Below are positions 40,902-51,219 of a DNA stretch of 64,000 bases, one piece after another. Each line of letters opens with the position of its first letter. Position 1 is the first letter of the stretch. The stretch is from positions 1,302,001 through 1,366,000 of the forward strand of contig CAVVOG010000003.1 of NCBI GenBank assembly GCA_963749895.1. The letters are read 5' to 3'. The translations under genes and the position numbers were made by a program. Source of the DNA: AC-51 sp963749895. Its GTDB lineage: Bacteria > Actinomycetota > UBA4738 > HRBIN12. The notes below the pieces were generated by a model, which saw only the letters and a list, made by a program, of their open reading frames with translations, did not search any database and was not told the origin of the DNA.

Positions 40902-42431
40902 TCAGCTCAGGTCGCCGACCACCGACGCGGCCGCGTCGACGAGCGCGCCGTCTCGCACCAGCGCCACGGTGGCCTCGATGTCGGGGCCGAACTCCCGGTC
41001 GTGCTCGACGAACGGCACCCGCGAGCGGATCAGGTCGTGGACCGCGTGGGTCGCGGGCCCGGGCGCGAGCGGCGCCCGCAGGTCGAGCGCCTGCGCGCCG
41101 GCGAGCGCCTCCAGGGCGAGCACGGTCTCGGCGTTCTCGACGATCTCGCGCGCGTGGCGCGCCGCGATCATCCCCATGCTCACGTGGTCCTCCTGGCCGG
41201 CGCTCGACGGGATCGAGTCGACGGAGGCCGGGTGGGCGAGCGACTTGCACTCGCTCACGAGCGAGGCGCCCGTGTACTGCACCAGCATGAAACCGCTGTT
41301 CAGGCCGCTCTCCGGCACCAGGAACGGCGGCAGGCCGTTCGAGGACTTCGGGTCGAGCAGCCGGTAGAGGCGGCGGTCGCTGATCGACGCGAGCGACACG
41401 AGCGACAGCGCGAGCGTGTCGGCGGCGACGGCGACCGGCATCCCGTGGAAGTTGCCGCCGCTGCGGACCTCGTCGTCGTCCGGCAGCACGATCGGGTTGT
41501 CACTCACCGCGTTGACCTCGACCTCGAGCACGCCGCGGACGTAGGCGGCGGCGTCGCGCGTGGCGCCGTGCACCTGGGGGGTGCACCGCAGCGAGTAGGC
41601 GTCCTGCACCAGGTGCGGGCTGTCGCGGTGCGACTCGCGGATCGGCGAGCCGTCGAGGAGGCGCCGCAGGTTCGCTGCCGACGCCGTCTGGCCGGGGTGC
41701 GGCCGGAGCGCGTGGAGCCTCGCGTCGAACGGGGCGTCGGTCCCCAGGGCCGCCTCGATCGTCATCGCGGCCACGACGTCGGCGGTCCGGGTCAGGTTCT
41801 CCGCCCGCGACAGCGCGAGGACGCCGATCGCGAGCATCCCCTGCGTGCCGTTGACGAGCGCGAGCCCTTCCTTCGCCTGGAGGTCGAGCGGCCGAAGACC
41901 GGCGCGCGCGAACGCCTCCAGCGACGGCTCCCGGCGGTCCTCGCCCACGAGCACCTCGCCGTGGCCGATGATCGGCAGGGCCAGGTACGCGAGCGGGGCC
42001 AGGTCGCCGCTCGCGCCGAGCGACCCCTGCTCGGGGACGACCGGGACGACGTCGCGGTTCAGCATCGCGACCATCAGCTCGATCACCTCCTCACGGACGC
42101 CCGAGTACCCGAGCGCGAGCACGTGCGCGCGGAGCAGCAGCATCGCGCGGGCCTCGCGGCGCGAGAGCGGCCGCCCGACCGCGGTGGCGTGCGACGCGAT
42201 GATGCCGTGCTGCAGCTCGGCGGCCCTCTCGGGGGGCACCGAGGTGTCGGCGAGCGCCCCGAACCCGGTCGTGACCCCGTAGATCGTGCGGCCCTCGGCG
42301 ACGGCCCGGTCGATCACGGCGCGCGCGGCCCGCACGCGAGCGCGCGCCGGCTCCTCGAACGAGACCCCGGCGCCTCGGGCGACCGCGTCGACGTCCGCGA
42401 GCGAGAGCGGCTCCCCGACGCGGATCGACAT
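40902..42431 (-). CDS. hutH: Histidine ammonia-lyase HutH
   Basis: The 509-residue protein has normal length. The Ala-Ser-Gly triad that cyclises into the MIO cofactor is in QGSLGASGDLAPLAYL near residue 140. YGVTTGFGALAD near the N-terminus and the Tyr/Glu active-site blocks QDAYSLRCTPQVHG and SAGQEDHVSMG are intact. It deaminates histidine to urocanate, the substrate of HutU. Its ATG has TAGCCT six bases upstream, and that TAG is the stop codon of the peptidase gene. Confidence 0.96.
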   Translation of the reverse strand: MSIRVGEPLSLADVDAVARGAGVSFEEPARARVRAARAVIDRAVAEGRTIYGVTTGFGALADTSVPPERAAELQHGIIASHATAVGRPLSRREARAMLLLRAHVLALGYSGVREEVIELMVAMLNRDVVPVVPEQGSLGASGDLAPLAYLALPIIGHGEVLVGEDRREPSLEAFARAGLRPLDLQAKEGLALVNGTQGMLAIGVLALSRAENLTRTADVVAAMTIEAALGTDAPFDARLHALRPHPGQTASAANLRRLLDGSPIRESHRDSPHLVQDAYSLRCTPQVHGATRDAAAYVRGVLEVEVNAVSDNPIVLPDDDEVRSGGNFHGMPVAVAADTLALSLVSLASISDRRLYRLLDPKSSNGLPPFLVPESGLNSGFMLVQYTGASLVSECKSLAHPASVDSIPSSAGQEDHVSMGMIAARHAREIVENAETVLALEALAGAQALDLRAPLAPGPATHAVHDLIRSRVPFVEHDREFGPDIEATVALVRDGALVDAAASVVGDLS

Positions 42432-42437
42432 GGCGGC

Positions 42438-42443
42438 AGGCTA
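42438..42443 (-). promoter_or_regulatory. -10 TAGCCT of leaderless hutH, built on the upstream stop codon
   Basis: TAG at 42443-42441 ends the S51 peptidase gene and also begins the hexamer, which ends six bases before the hutH ATG. Confidence 0.5.
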
Positions 42444-43141
42444 CCCGAGCCGGGTCAGCGGCAGCGGTTCCTCGAGCACGCCCTCGGGAGCCCTCGAGAC
42501 TCGGTAGACGCCGGCGCCCGGCGCGGCATTCAGCGCCGCGCGCAGCTCGGTCCCCACGAGGTGCACCGCGGCGAGGTCGTCGCACGCGAAGCCCGCCGGG
42601 AGCCCGCCGTCGGCGACGAACGCGTGCAGCGACGGGCGGCGCGCCGGCTCGCTCCCGTAGTGGGGGGTGAACGAGCCGGGCACGAGGGCAAGCCCGTCCA
42701 GGAGCGGGTCCGCGCGGCCGACCAGCCACGAGTCGGTGGTCGACGCCTCGAACCAGCAGTTCGCCCCGGCGCTCACCCCGGCCATCACGACCCCGGCCTC
42801 CCACGCGCGGCGGAGCGCCGCGTCCACCCCGTGCAGGCGCCAGACGTGCAGCATGTTCAGTGTGTTCCCCCCGCCGACGTAGACGACGTCCTGCTCCCCC
42901 AGGAACGCCTCGACGTCGGCGACCTCCCGCTCGAACAGGCGGAGCACCGACGGCTCGAACGACGGAGCCGCGAACGCGGCCAGGAAGCGCTCGATGTACG
43001 AGGCGGCGTCGCCCGAGGCCGTCGGGACGAAGCAGATCCTCGGTCGCGGGCGGTCCACCAGGTCTAGGACGTATCGGTCGAGCAGCCGGTCGTCATCGGA
43101 GAACCCGCCTCCGCCCATCGCCACGACGTGCCGCTCGGGCA

Positions 43142-43142
<1 letters not shown>
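42441..43142 (-). CDS. S51-family peptidase (peptidase E-like)
   Basis: The 233-residue protein has GGGGFSDDD at the N-terminus, VVYVGGGNTLNMLHVWR and the nucleophile elbow AGVSAGANCWF (Ser in GxSAGA) near residue 124. Peptidase E cleaves Asp-X dipeptides; relatives include cyanophycinase. Its ATG lies within the hutU stop (ATGA), so it is co-translated with urocanase. A link to histidine-containing dipeptides is possible but not shown. Confidence 0.88.
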
Positions 43143-44803
<1,661 letters not shown>

Positions 44804-44859
44804 GGGCCACCTCCCTGCCGCGATGCTACCCGGTGGTTGATGCCCGCCCCGGCGCTCGG

Positions 44860-44865
44860 TAGCGT
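44860..44865 (+). promoter_or_regulatory. -10 TAGCGT of a leaderless regulator gene
   Basis: The hexamer ends nine bases before the GTG at 44875. Confidence 0.45.
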
Positions 44866-44874
44866 TCTCCCGAC

Positions 44875-46077
44875 GTGGCAACCGTCGGACTTCCCCACCC
44901 CGCCGACCACGGCGCCCACGCACGGATCCGGGTACTCGTCGCCGACGACGAGCCCGCCCTGCGCGGCGCCCTGGCTGAGCTGTTCGCCCAGGAGGAGCGG
45001 GTGCTGCTCGTGGGCGCCGCCGCCGACGCCGACGAGGCGATCGAGCTTGCCGCACGGGAACGCCCTGACGTCGCCCTGGTGGACGTGAAGATGCCGGCCG
45101 GCGGAGGGCCGCGGGCCACGCGAGAGATCACCCGGTTGTCCCCGCAGACGCGCGTGATCGCGCTGTCCGCCTTCGAGGACCGACCCACCGTGCTCGAGAT
45201 GCTCCGTGCCGGCGCGGTCGGCTACCTGGTGAAGGGCACCCCGGCCGACGAGATCCTCGGATCGATCCACCGGGTCGCCGAGGGCGGGACCAGCCTGTCC
45301 GCGGAGGTGGTCGGCGGCATCGTCCACGAGCTGTCGTCACAGCTCCGCCGGGACGAGATCGAGCGGGAGGAGCAGGAGGCACGGCGCGACGAGATCCGGC
45401 GGTTCATGGCCGGCGAGGGCCTGACGATGGCGTACCAGCCGATCGTCGAGTTGGAGACCCGCACGGTGGTCGGGCTCGAGGCGCTCGCGAGGTTCCGCTC
45501 GATCCCGCTTCGGCCACCGGACGAGTGGTTCGCCGAGGCGGTCGCCCTCGAGCTGGGGATCCAGCTCGAACTGACGACGATCAGACAGTCGCTCGGAGCC
45601 CTCGAACGGATCCCGGACGACGTCTACCTGTCCGTGAACTGCTCGCACCGCGCGGCATGCTCGCCCGACATGGCCCGCACGCTCGAGGCGGTGGCCGGGC
45701 GGGTGGTCGTCGAGATCACCGAGCACGAGCCGGTCGACGACTACGACGCGCTCGTGAGCGCGCTCGACGTGCTGCGAGGGATGGGCGTGCGACTCGCGAT
45801 CGACGACGCCGGTGCGGGCTACGCGAGCCTCCGGCACACCCTGCAGCTATCACCCGACATCGTGAAGGTCGACATCTCGCTCACCCGCAACATCGACGCC
45901 GATCGCGGGCGGCGGGCGCTCGCCTCGGCGCTGATCTCGTTCGGCGACGAGATGGGGATGACGATCGTGGCGGAAGGGATCGAGACCGAGCCCGAGCTCA
46001 GGACGCTGCGGGAACTCGGGGTGCGGTTCGGCCAGGGGTACTACCTGGCGGAGCCGGGACCGATCCCCGAACTGTAG
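44875..46077 (+). CDS. Response regulator with EAL (c-di-GMP phosphodiesterase) domain
   Basis: The 400-residue protein has a receiver domain (residues 18-135) with acidic pair D24-D25, phosphoacceptor D70 and K120. A short linker leads to an EAL domain (about 155-395). EAL catalytic residues look intact: GLEALARFR, YLSVNCSH, VEITEHEPV, AIDDAGAGYASL, VKVD and EGIET. It should hydrolyse c-di-GMP when phosphorylated or dephosphorylated by an unlinked kinase. It converges on a GGDEF response regulator gene with a one-base gap. Confidence 0.92.
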   Translation: MATVGLPHPADHGAHARIRVLVADDEPALRGALAELFAQEERVLLVGAAADADEAIELAARERPDVALVDVKMPAGGGPRATREITRLSPQTRVIALSAFEDRPTVLEMLRAGAVGYLVKGTPADEILGSIHRVAEGGTSLSAEVVGGIVHELSSQLRRDEIEREEQEARRDEIRRFMAGEGLTMAYQPIVELETRTVVGLEALARFRSIPLRPPDEWFAEAVALELGIQLELTTIRQSLGALERIPDDVYLSVNCSHRAACSPDMARTLEAVAGRVVVEITEHEPVDDYDALVSALDVLRGMGVRLAIDDAGAGYASLRHTLQLSPDIVKVDISLTRNIDADRGRRALASALISFGDEMGMTIVAEGIETEPELRTLRELGVRFGQGYYLAEPGPIPEL

Positions 46078-46078
46078 G

Positions 46079-47041
46079 TCACTCACCGGCCCGGCGGTCG
46101 ATCGACCACGTCGAGCCCGACAGACCCTTGGTGTAGTTCTTCATCTCCACCGCGACCGCGACGACCTCGGCGAAATGCGCGAACCGGCGACGCTCGGTAC
46201 TGGCGACCCCGATCGACAACGTGATCGGACCGTACCGCTGCGGGTCGCCGCGGCGGTTCGGAACCTCGATCCACCCGCGGGTCCGTTCCTCGTCGTCGTA
46301 CCAGGTCGGCGCCAGCTCGTCGAAGCGGTGGACGATCGTGTCGGCGACGAGCGCAGCCACACCCGACGGCACCAAGGCGACGAAGTCGTCACCGCCCAGG
46401 TGACCGACGAACGACCCTTCGGAGCCGAACTCGGAGACGACGTCGTCCATCAGCTTCGCGGTCTCCTGGATCACGCGGTCACCGCGGGCGAACCCGTAGT
46501 GGTCGTTGAACGGCTTGAAGTGGTCGAGGTCCGCGTACATCAGGGCGAAATCGCCGCCGTTGCCGACCTTGCGTTCGATCTCCTCCTGGATGCGCACGCT
46601 GCCGGGCAGGCCGGTGAGCGGGGATTCGTCGCGCATCTCCTTCGAGCGGCGCAGGACCCCGCGGACCCGCGCGAGGAGCTCGGGCGTGTCGAACGGCTTG
46701 ACGATGTAGTCGTCTGCCCCGATCGCGAATCCTTCGAGCTTGTCGGCGGACAGACCGCGGGCGGTCAGGATGATCACCGAGGTGCCGGCAGTGCGCGGAT
46801 CCAAGCGGAGCTGACGGGTCAGCTCGAACCCGTCGACGTGCGGCATCATCACGTCGGTGATCACGAGATCGGCAGGATCCGCCTTGAGCATGTCGATCGC
46901 CTGCTGGCCGTCGTTCGCGACGCGGACCCGGTAGCCCGCGGCGGCCAGCTCGATCTCCAGGAGACGGGCGATGAACGGGTCGTCGTCGACGACGAGCAGT
47001 CGTTCGCCTGCGACCTCAGGTCCCTGGTCCTGTTCGCTCAC
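46079..47041 (-). CDS. Response regulator with GGDEF (diguanylate cyclase) domain
   Basis: The 320-residue protein has a receiver domain (residues 14-130) with D20, D21, phosphoacceptor D63 and the VKPF lysine. The GGDEF domain starts at LTGLPG (residue 142); the active-site loop is GGDDF at 216-220, a functional variant. DLDHFKPFNDHYGFARGDRV precedes it. No RxxD product-inhibition site is seen five residues before the loop. It would make c-di-GMP, opposing the EAL regulator next door. GTG 47041 is chosen; a longer open frame upstream is shadow. Confidence 0.9.
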   Translation of the reverse strand: MSEQDQGPEVAGERLLVVDDDPFIARLLEIELAAAGYRVRVANDGQQAIDMLKADPADLVITDVMMPHVDGFELTRQLRLDPRTAGTSVIILTARGLSADKLEGFAIGADDYIVKPFDTPELLARVRGVLRRSKEMRDESPLTGLPGSVRIQEEIERKVGNGGDFALMYADLDHFKPFNDHYGFARGDRVIQETAKLMDDVVSEFGSEGSFVGHLGGDDFVALVPSGVAALVADTIVHRFDELAPTWYDDEERTRGWIEVPNRRGDPQRYGPITLSIGVASTERRRFAHFAEVVAVAVEMKNYTKGLSGSTWSIDRRAGE

Positions 47042-47186
47042 TGCTCGATCCCCTCGTAGGTCCCGACGGATCCCCGACGCCGGAGGCATCGGCAGGATAC
47101 CCCTGAGAACTGAGCCCCCTCGCAGCGCGACGCACGATCGACCGAAGAGGGGACGGCTACCCCTCGCCCGTGCGACGATGGGCCGG

Positions 47187-48566
47187 ATGCAGGTCCTCGA
47201 CACGTTCCTGGACGCGATGGGGCACACCCCCCTCGTGCGTCTGCGTTCCGTCACACGGGGACTGCGCCCGACGATCGTGGCGAAACTCGAGATGCTGAAC
47301 CCGGGCGGTTCGGTGAAGGACCGGATCGGTGTCCGGATGATCGAGGCGGCCGAACGCGAGGGACTCCTGCGATCCGGCGGCACGATCGTGGAACCCACCT
47401 CGGGCAACACCGGCCATGGACTGGCGATCGCCGCCGCGATCAAGGGCTACCGGTGCATCTTCGTGATGCCCGACAAGATGAGCCAGGAGAAGATCTCGCT
47501 CCTGCGCGCCTACGGGGCCGAGGTCATCATCACGCCGACCGCGGTCCCCCGGGAGTCCCCGGAGTCCTACTACTCCGTGGCTTCGCGCCTGGCCGCCGAG
47601 ATCCCCGGTGCGTTCCAGCCGAACCAGTACTTCAACCAGGAGAACCCCCGGACCCACGAGGAGACGACAGGACCCGAGATCTGGGAGCAGACCGATGGAA
47701 GGATCGACGTGTTCGTGGCCGGGGTCGGGACCGGTGGGACGATCACGGGGGTCGGCCGCCACCTGAAGCGGATGAAGCCCGACGTCGTGATCGTCGGCGC
47801 CGATACCGAGGGTTCCGTCTACACGGGTGACGAGCCCCGTCCCTACCTGACCGAGGGGATCGGCGAGGACTTCTTCCCGGAGACGTTCGATCCCTCGATC
47901 GTCGACCGGTGGGTGCGGGTTCCGGACCGCGACGCGTTCCTCACCGCGCGAGCCGTGACCCGGCAGGAGGGGATACTCGTCGGCGGATCCTGCGGGTCGG
48001 CGGTGTTCGCGGCGCTCGCGGTCGCCCGGGACTTCGACGAGGACACCACGATCGTGGTCCTGCTGCCCGATACGGGGCGCAACTACCTCTCGAAGCTCTA
48101 CTCCGACCCCTGGATGCGTCAGTACGGGTTCCTCGAAGGGCCCGAGAACGTGACCGTCGAGCGCGTCCTGTCGGCCAAGGCCGATGAGATGCCGCCGGTG
48201 ATCACGGTGCGAGCCCACGATCGGGTCCGGCAGGCCGTCGACGTCCTGCAGCGCCACGGCATCTCGCAAGCGCCGGTCACCCGCGACGACACGACCGAGG
48301 TGGCGGCCTTCGTAGGGTCGATCCGTGACCGCGAGTTGCTGGAGCGGGTGTTCCGCGACCCCGACGCGCTGCAGGCCGACGTGGCCTCCGTGATGGCCCC
48401 GCCGATCCCGGTCGTGGACCACGACGCGTCGGTCGACGACGCCTTCGCCGAGCTCGAGCGGGCCTCGGCGGTCCTCGTGGCGCGCGCGGGCGAGGTCGTC
48501 GGCGTCCTCACGAGGAGCGACCTGCTGGACTTCCTGACACATCGCCGACAGACGCCGGCGCCGTAG
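47187..48566 (+). CDS. Cystathionine beta-synthase (PLP domain plus CBS pair)
   Basis: The 459-residue protein has a PLP-dependent fold-II domain with the Lys motif GGSVKDRIG near residue 43, EPTSGNTGHGLA and GVGTGGTITGVGRHL. A C-terminal CBS pair follows (about 330-455: MPPVITVRAHDRVRQAVDV, VMAPPIPVVDHDASV). This layout is that of cystathionine beta-synthase, which makes cystathionine from homocysteine and serine; cysteine synthase is an alternative. A cystathionine gamma-lyase/synthase is two genes downstream, completing transsulfuration. ATG 47178 is also possible. Confidence 0.9.
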   Translation: MQVLDTFLDAMGHTPLVRLRSVTRGLRPTIVAKLEMLNPGGSVKDRIGVRMIEAAEREGLLRSGGTIVEPTSGNTGHGLAIAAAIKGYRCIFVMPDKMSQEKISLLRAYGAEVIITPTAVPRESPESYYSVASRLAAEIPGAFQPNQYFNQENPRTHEETTGPEIWEQTDGRIDVFVAGVGTGGTITGVGRHLKRMKPDVVIVGADTEGSVYTGDEPRPYLTEGIGEDFFPETFDPSIVDRWVRVPDRDAFLTARAVTRQEGILVGGSCGSAVFAALAVARDFDEDTTIVVLLPDTGRNYLSKLYSDPWMRQYGFLEGPENVTVERVLSAKADEMPPVITVRAHDRVRQAVDVLQRHGISQAPVTRDDTTEVAAFVGSIRDRELLERVFRDPDALQADVASVMAPPIPVVDHDASVDDAFAELERASAVLVARAGEVVGVLTRSDLLDFLTHRRQTPAP

Positions 48567-48575
48567 GGACGGACC

Positions 48576-49421
48576 GTGCGCGCGCTGGGGATCGACGTGG
48601 GGGTCGGCAAGGGGCTCGACCTCGTGCTCCTGGACGAACGGCTGACCCCGCTGCGGATCGTCTCCCGGGTCGGCCTGGAGCGCCTCGGGACGCTCCTGGA
48701 GGAGCTGCGGCCCGACGTGGTCGCGATCGACGCCCCTCCAGCATGGGCCCCCGCGGGTCGTTCCCGGCTGACCGAGCGGCTGCTGGCGGAGGTGAACCTC
48801 CACGCCTTCAACACCCCGTCGGCGGACCACGGCAGCGACAACGCGTTCTACGAGTGGATGGAGACCGGGTTCAAGGTCTTCGGGATCGCCGCGACGCATG
48901 GCTATCCGCGGTTCCAGGCGGGCGACCCCCGCGGCAAGGCGATGGAGGTCTTCCCGCACGCGAGTGCGGCGGTCTTGGCCGGATGCCTCCCGCCGAAGGG
49001 CTCGCGGAAGAAGGCCTGGCGCGAGCGCGTGCTCCGCGCCCACGACGTCGTGACGCACGAGCTCACGACCGCCGACCGGGTCGACGCGGCGCTGTGCGCC
49101 CTCACGGGGCTGCTCGCGCTCCAAGGCAAGCGGTTCGCGCCCGGCGATCCGAAGGAGGGGGTGATCGTGCTCCCCACGATCTCGCTGCCCGCCCGGCCGT
49201 TCCGGCACGCGCCGGAGGAAGCGCACGACGAGACGACGATCCCCCTGTTCCGCGAGTGCGCCTGCGGCGACGAGGGATGCCACGAGCTGACACGTGCGGA
49301 GTTCGCCCCCGGTCACGACGCGAAGCGCAAGTCGCGCCTGTGGGCGGACGTCCGGCGCGGCGAGGAGGCATCCCAGGAGCTCCGGCGTCGGCGATGGGCC
49401 CTTCCCCCGGAGGTTCGATGA
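48576..49421 (+). CDS. DUF429 protein with a C-terminal cysteine-rich tail
   Basis: In this 281-residue protein, residues 1-210 are a DUF429 domain, a predicted RNase H-like fold: GIDVGVGKGLDL at the N-terminus, VVAIDAPPAW in the middle, RVDAALCALTGLLA near the end. The last 50 residues contain ECACGDEGCHELTRAEFAPGHDAK, a CxCGxxxCH plus GHDAK motif that looks like a small zinc site. The role of DUF429 proteins is unknown. It lies between two transsulfuration genes and overlaps the second by ATGA. Confidence 0.75.
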   Translation: MRALGIDVGVGKGLDLVLLDERLTPLRIVSRVGLERLGTLLEELRPDVVAIDAPPAWAPAGRSRLTERLLAEVNLHAFNTPSADHGSDNAFYEWMETGFKVFGIAATHGYPRFQAGDPRGKAMEVFPHASAAVLAGCLPPKGSRKKAWRERVLRAHDVVTHELTTADRVDAALCALTGLLALQGKRFAPGDPKEGVIVLPTISLPARPFRHAPEEAHDETTIPLFRECACGDEGCHELTRAEFAPGHDAKRKSRLWADVRRGEEASQELRRRRWALPPEVR

Positions 49422-50557
49422 GCGACGAACACGGTTTCGACACCCGCGCGATCCATGCAGGACAAGATCCCGACGGCCTCTACGGCGCGGTCAACGTCCC
49501 GATCTACCAGACCTCGACCTACGCGCAGGACGCTGTCGGCCGCCCGAAGGTCTGGGACTACGGTCGCGGCGGGAACCCTACCCGCGAGGCGTTCCAGCAG
49601 GCCCTCGCGTCGCTCGAGGGAGGTACCGGTTGCTACGCGTTCGCGAGCGGGATGGCCGCCGAGTCGACCCTCCTGCTCACGCTGCGGCCAGGCGACCACG
49701 TCGTGCTCGCCGACGACGTGTACGGCGGGACCTACCGCCTCCTGTCGAAGGTCCTCGAGCCGTGGGGCCTCGCCTTCACGACGTGCGACCTGACTGACCC
49801 GACATCGCTCGCCGGTGCCCTGCGCGACGAGACGCGCTTCGTCTGGGTCGAGACCCCGTCGAACCCGCTGCTGAAGATCGTCGACATCGCCGCGGTCGCC
49901 GAGGTCGTTCACGATGCCGGTGCCCTGGTCGTGGTCGACAACACGTTCGCCACCCCAGCCCTCCAACGCCCCCTCGAGCTGGGTGCCGACGTCGTGATCC
50001 ACAGCGTGACGAAGTACATCGGCGGGCATTCAGACCTGATCGGCGGTGCACTGGTCGCGAACGATCCCGACCTGCTCGGGCGTGTCGGGTTCCTCGTGAA
50101 CGCGGTGGGGGCGGTCCCCGGCCCGATGGACTGTTACCTGGCGCTGCGTGGCCTCAAGACCCTCGGCGCTCGCATGTCCCGCCACTGCGCGAACGCCGAG
50201 GCGGTGGCGGCGTTCCTCGCGGAGCACCCGGCGGTCGGCAGCGTCGGGTATCCCGGTCTGGTCGACCATCCCGGCCACGACGTCGCCGCCAGGCAGATGC
50301 GAGCCTTCGGCGGGATGGTTTCGTTCACGGTCGGCTCCGCCGACGACGCGCTCGCCGTGGCCGCGAAGACCGAGGTCTTCTTCCTCGCGGAGTCGCTCGG
50401 CGGCGTCGAGTCGCTGATCGAGGTCCCCGGCCCGATGACCCACGCGAGCGTCGTGGGTTCGCCGCTCGAGGTGCCCCCGGAGCTGATCCGGCTGAGCGTG
50501 GGACTCGAGGACCCCAACGATCTGATCGACGACCTCGACCGCGCGCTCGGCGGCTAG
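49418..50557 (+). CDS. Cystathionine gamma-lyase/gamma-synthase (Cys/Met metabolism PLP enzyme)
   Basis: The 379-residue fold-I PLP enzyme has FDTRAIHAGQDPD at the N-terminus, YGRGGNPTREAFQQALA, FASGMAAESTLL, VVVDNTFATP and the Lys segment HSVTKYIGGHSD. It ends with ESLIEVPGPMTHAS and IRLSVGLEDPNDLIDDL. It either makes cystathionine or cleaves it to cysteine; with the CBS-type gene upstream, the cleaving role (homocysteine to cysteine) is favoured. The ATG overlaps the DUF429 stop. Confidence 0.92.
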   Translation: MSDEHGFDTRAIHAGQDPDGLYGAVNVPIYQTSTYAQDAVGRPKVWDYGRGGNPTREAFQQALASLEGGTGCYAFASGMAAESTLLLTLRPGDHVVLADDVYGGTYRLLSKVLEPWGLAFTTCDLTDPTSLAGALRDETRFVWVETPSNPLLKIVDIAAVAEVVHDAGALVVVDNTFATPALQRPLELGADVVIHSVTKYIGGHSDLIGGALVANDPDLLGRVGFLVNAVGAVPGPMDCYLALRGLKTLGARMSRHCANAEAVAAFLAEHPAVGSVGYPGLVDHPGHDVAARQMRAFGGMVSFTVGSADDALAVAAKTEVFFLAESLGGVESLIEVPGPMTHASVVGSPLEVPPELIRLSVGLEDPNDLIDDLDRALGG

Positions 50558-51180
50558 CGCAGGAGCAGTTCGCCCGTCGGGGTGGCGAGCGCGACCGCCC
50601 GGACCCCCACGGGACCGCTCGATACGAAACGAACCGGCAGCTCGGCGCCGTCGGTCCAGTCGTGGAACGCGCCCGGGTCGCCGGCGACCTCCACCCGGGC
50701 GATCGCCTGGGCGCCCGAGGGGTGGAACGGCGGATCGACGCCCGGATGTACGTCGGCCGGCACGTCCCACGCGATGAAGAACGGCAGGTCGGGCGTCCGG
50801 CGAGGGTCGTCGATCCCCGCGCCGCGCCATGCGACCGTGACCCCGTCCGGTCGGGTCCTGGATCCCGGCTCGACCCGCAGGCCCAGCCGAGCACCGGTCA
50901 TCTCGATGTCGTCGTCCGCGAGGCAGATCGCGAACCAGCGATCTCCGTCGACGGTGAGCGCCGCAAGCGCTCGACCCAGCACCGTCGTCGCGGCGGTGGC
51001 GGGGTCGACGACCCCCAGCAGCTCGACGTAGTCGAGTCCGAGCGGGATCAGCCGGTTCCCGGTCCCCCACCGCGGATGCACGCCGCCCGCGACGCTGACC
51101 AACCCATGCTCGCGGCGGAGCCGCGCCGCGGTGGCGTCGAGATCGCGGACCGCGTACACCACGTGGTCGATCCTCAGCAC
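50554..51180 (-). CDS. Glyoxalase-like (VOC) domain protein
   Basis: The 208-residue protein starts LRIDHVVYAVRDLDATAARL, a vicinal-oxygen-chelate beta-alpha-beta unit, with HPRWGTGNRLIPLG and DYVELLGVVD following. It resembles the Glyoxalase_3 family; metal ligands are only partly visible and the substrate is unknown. The GTG start has TAGGCT six bases upstream. It ends with a 4-base convergent overlap with the cystathionine enzyme gene. Confidence 0.8.
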   Translation of the reverse strand: MLRIDHVVYAVRDLDATAARLRREHGLVSVAGGVHPRWGTGNRLIPLGLDYVELLGVVDPATAATTVLGRALAALTVDGDRWFAICLADDDIEMTGARLGLRVEPGSRTRPDGVTVAWRGAGIDDPRRTPDLPFFIAWDVPADVHPGVDPPFHPSGAQAIARVEVAGDPGAFHDWTDGAELPVRFVSSGPVGVRAVALATPTGELLLR

Positions 51181-51186
51181 GGAAGG

Positions 51187-51212
51187 AGCCTAGCCGTGAC
51201 GAACGGTACCGT
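51187..51212. promoter_or_regulatory. Back-to-back leaderless promoters (TAGGCT minus, TACCGT plus)
   Basis: The minus-strand hexamer (51187-51192) ends six bases before GTG 51180. The plus-strand hexamer (51207-51212) ends seven bases before ATG 51220. The whole divergent gap is 39 bases, so the two polymerases must compete. Confidence 0.55.
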
Positions 51213-51219
51213 GGAAGGG

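Noticed and set aside
41001..43067. A 688-codon plus-strand open frame over hutH and the S51 peptidase
   Set aside because: It has the Arg/His/Glu-rich composition typical of the strand opposite GC-rich genes, no family motif, and fully overlaps two certain genes.
47157..49316. A 719-codon minus-strand open frame opposite the CBS-type synthase and DUF429 genes
   Set aside because: It is Arg/Asp/His-rich shadow of two well-supported genes, with no ribosome binding site or domain.
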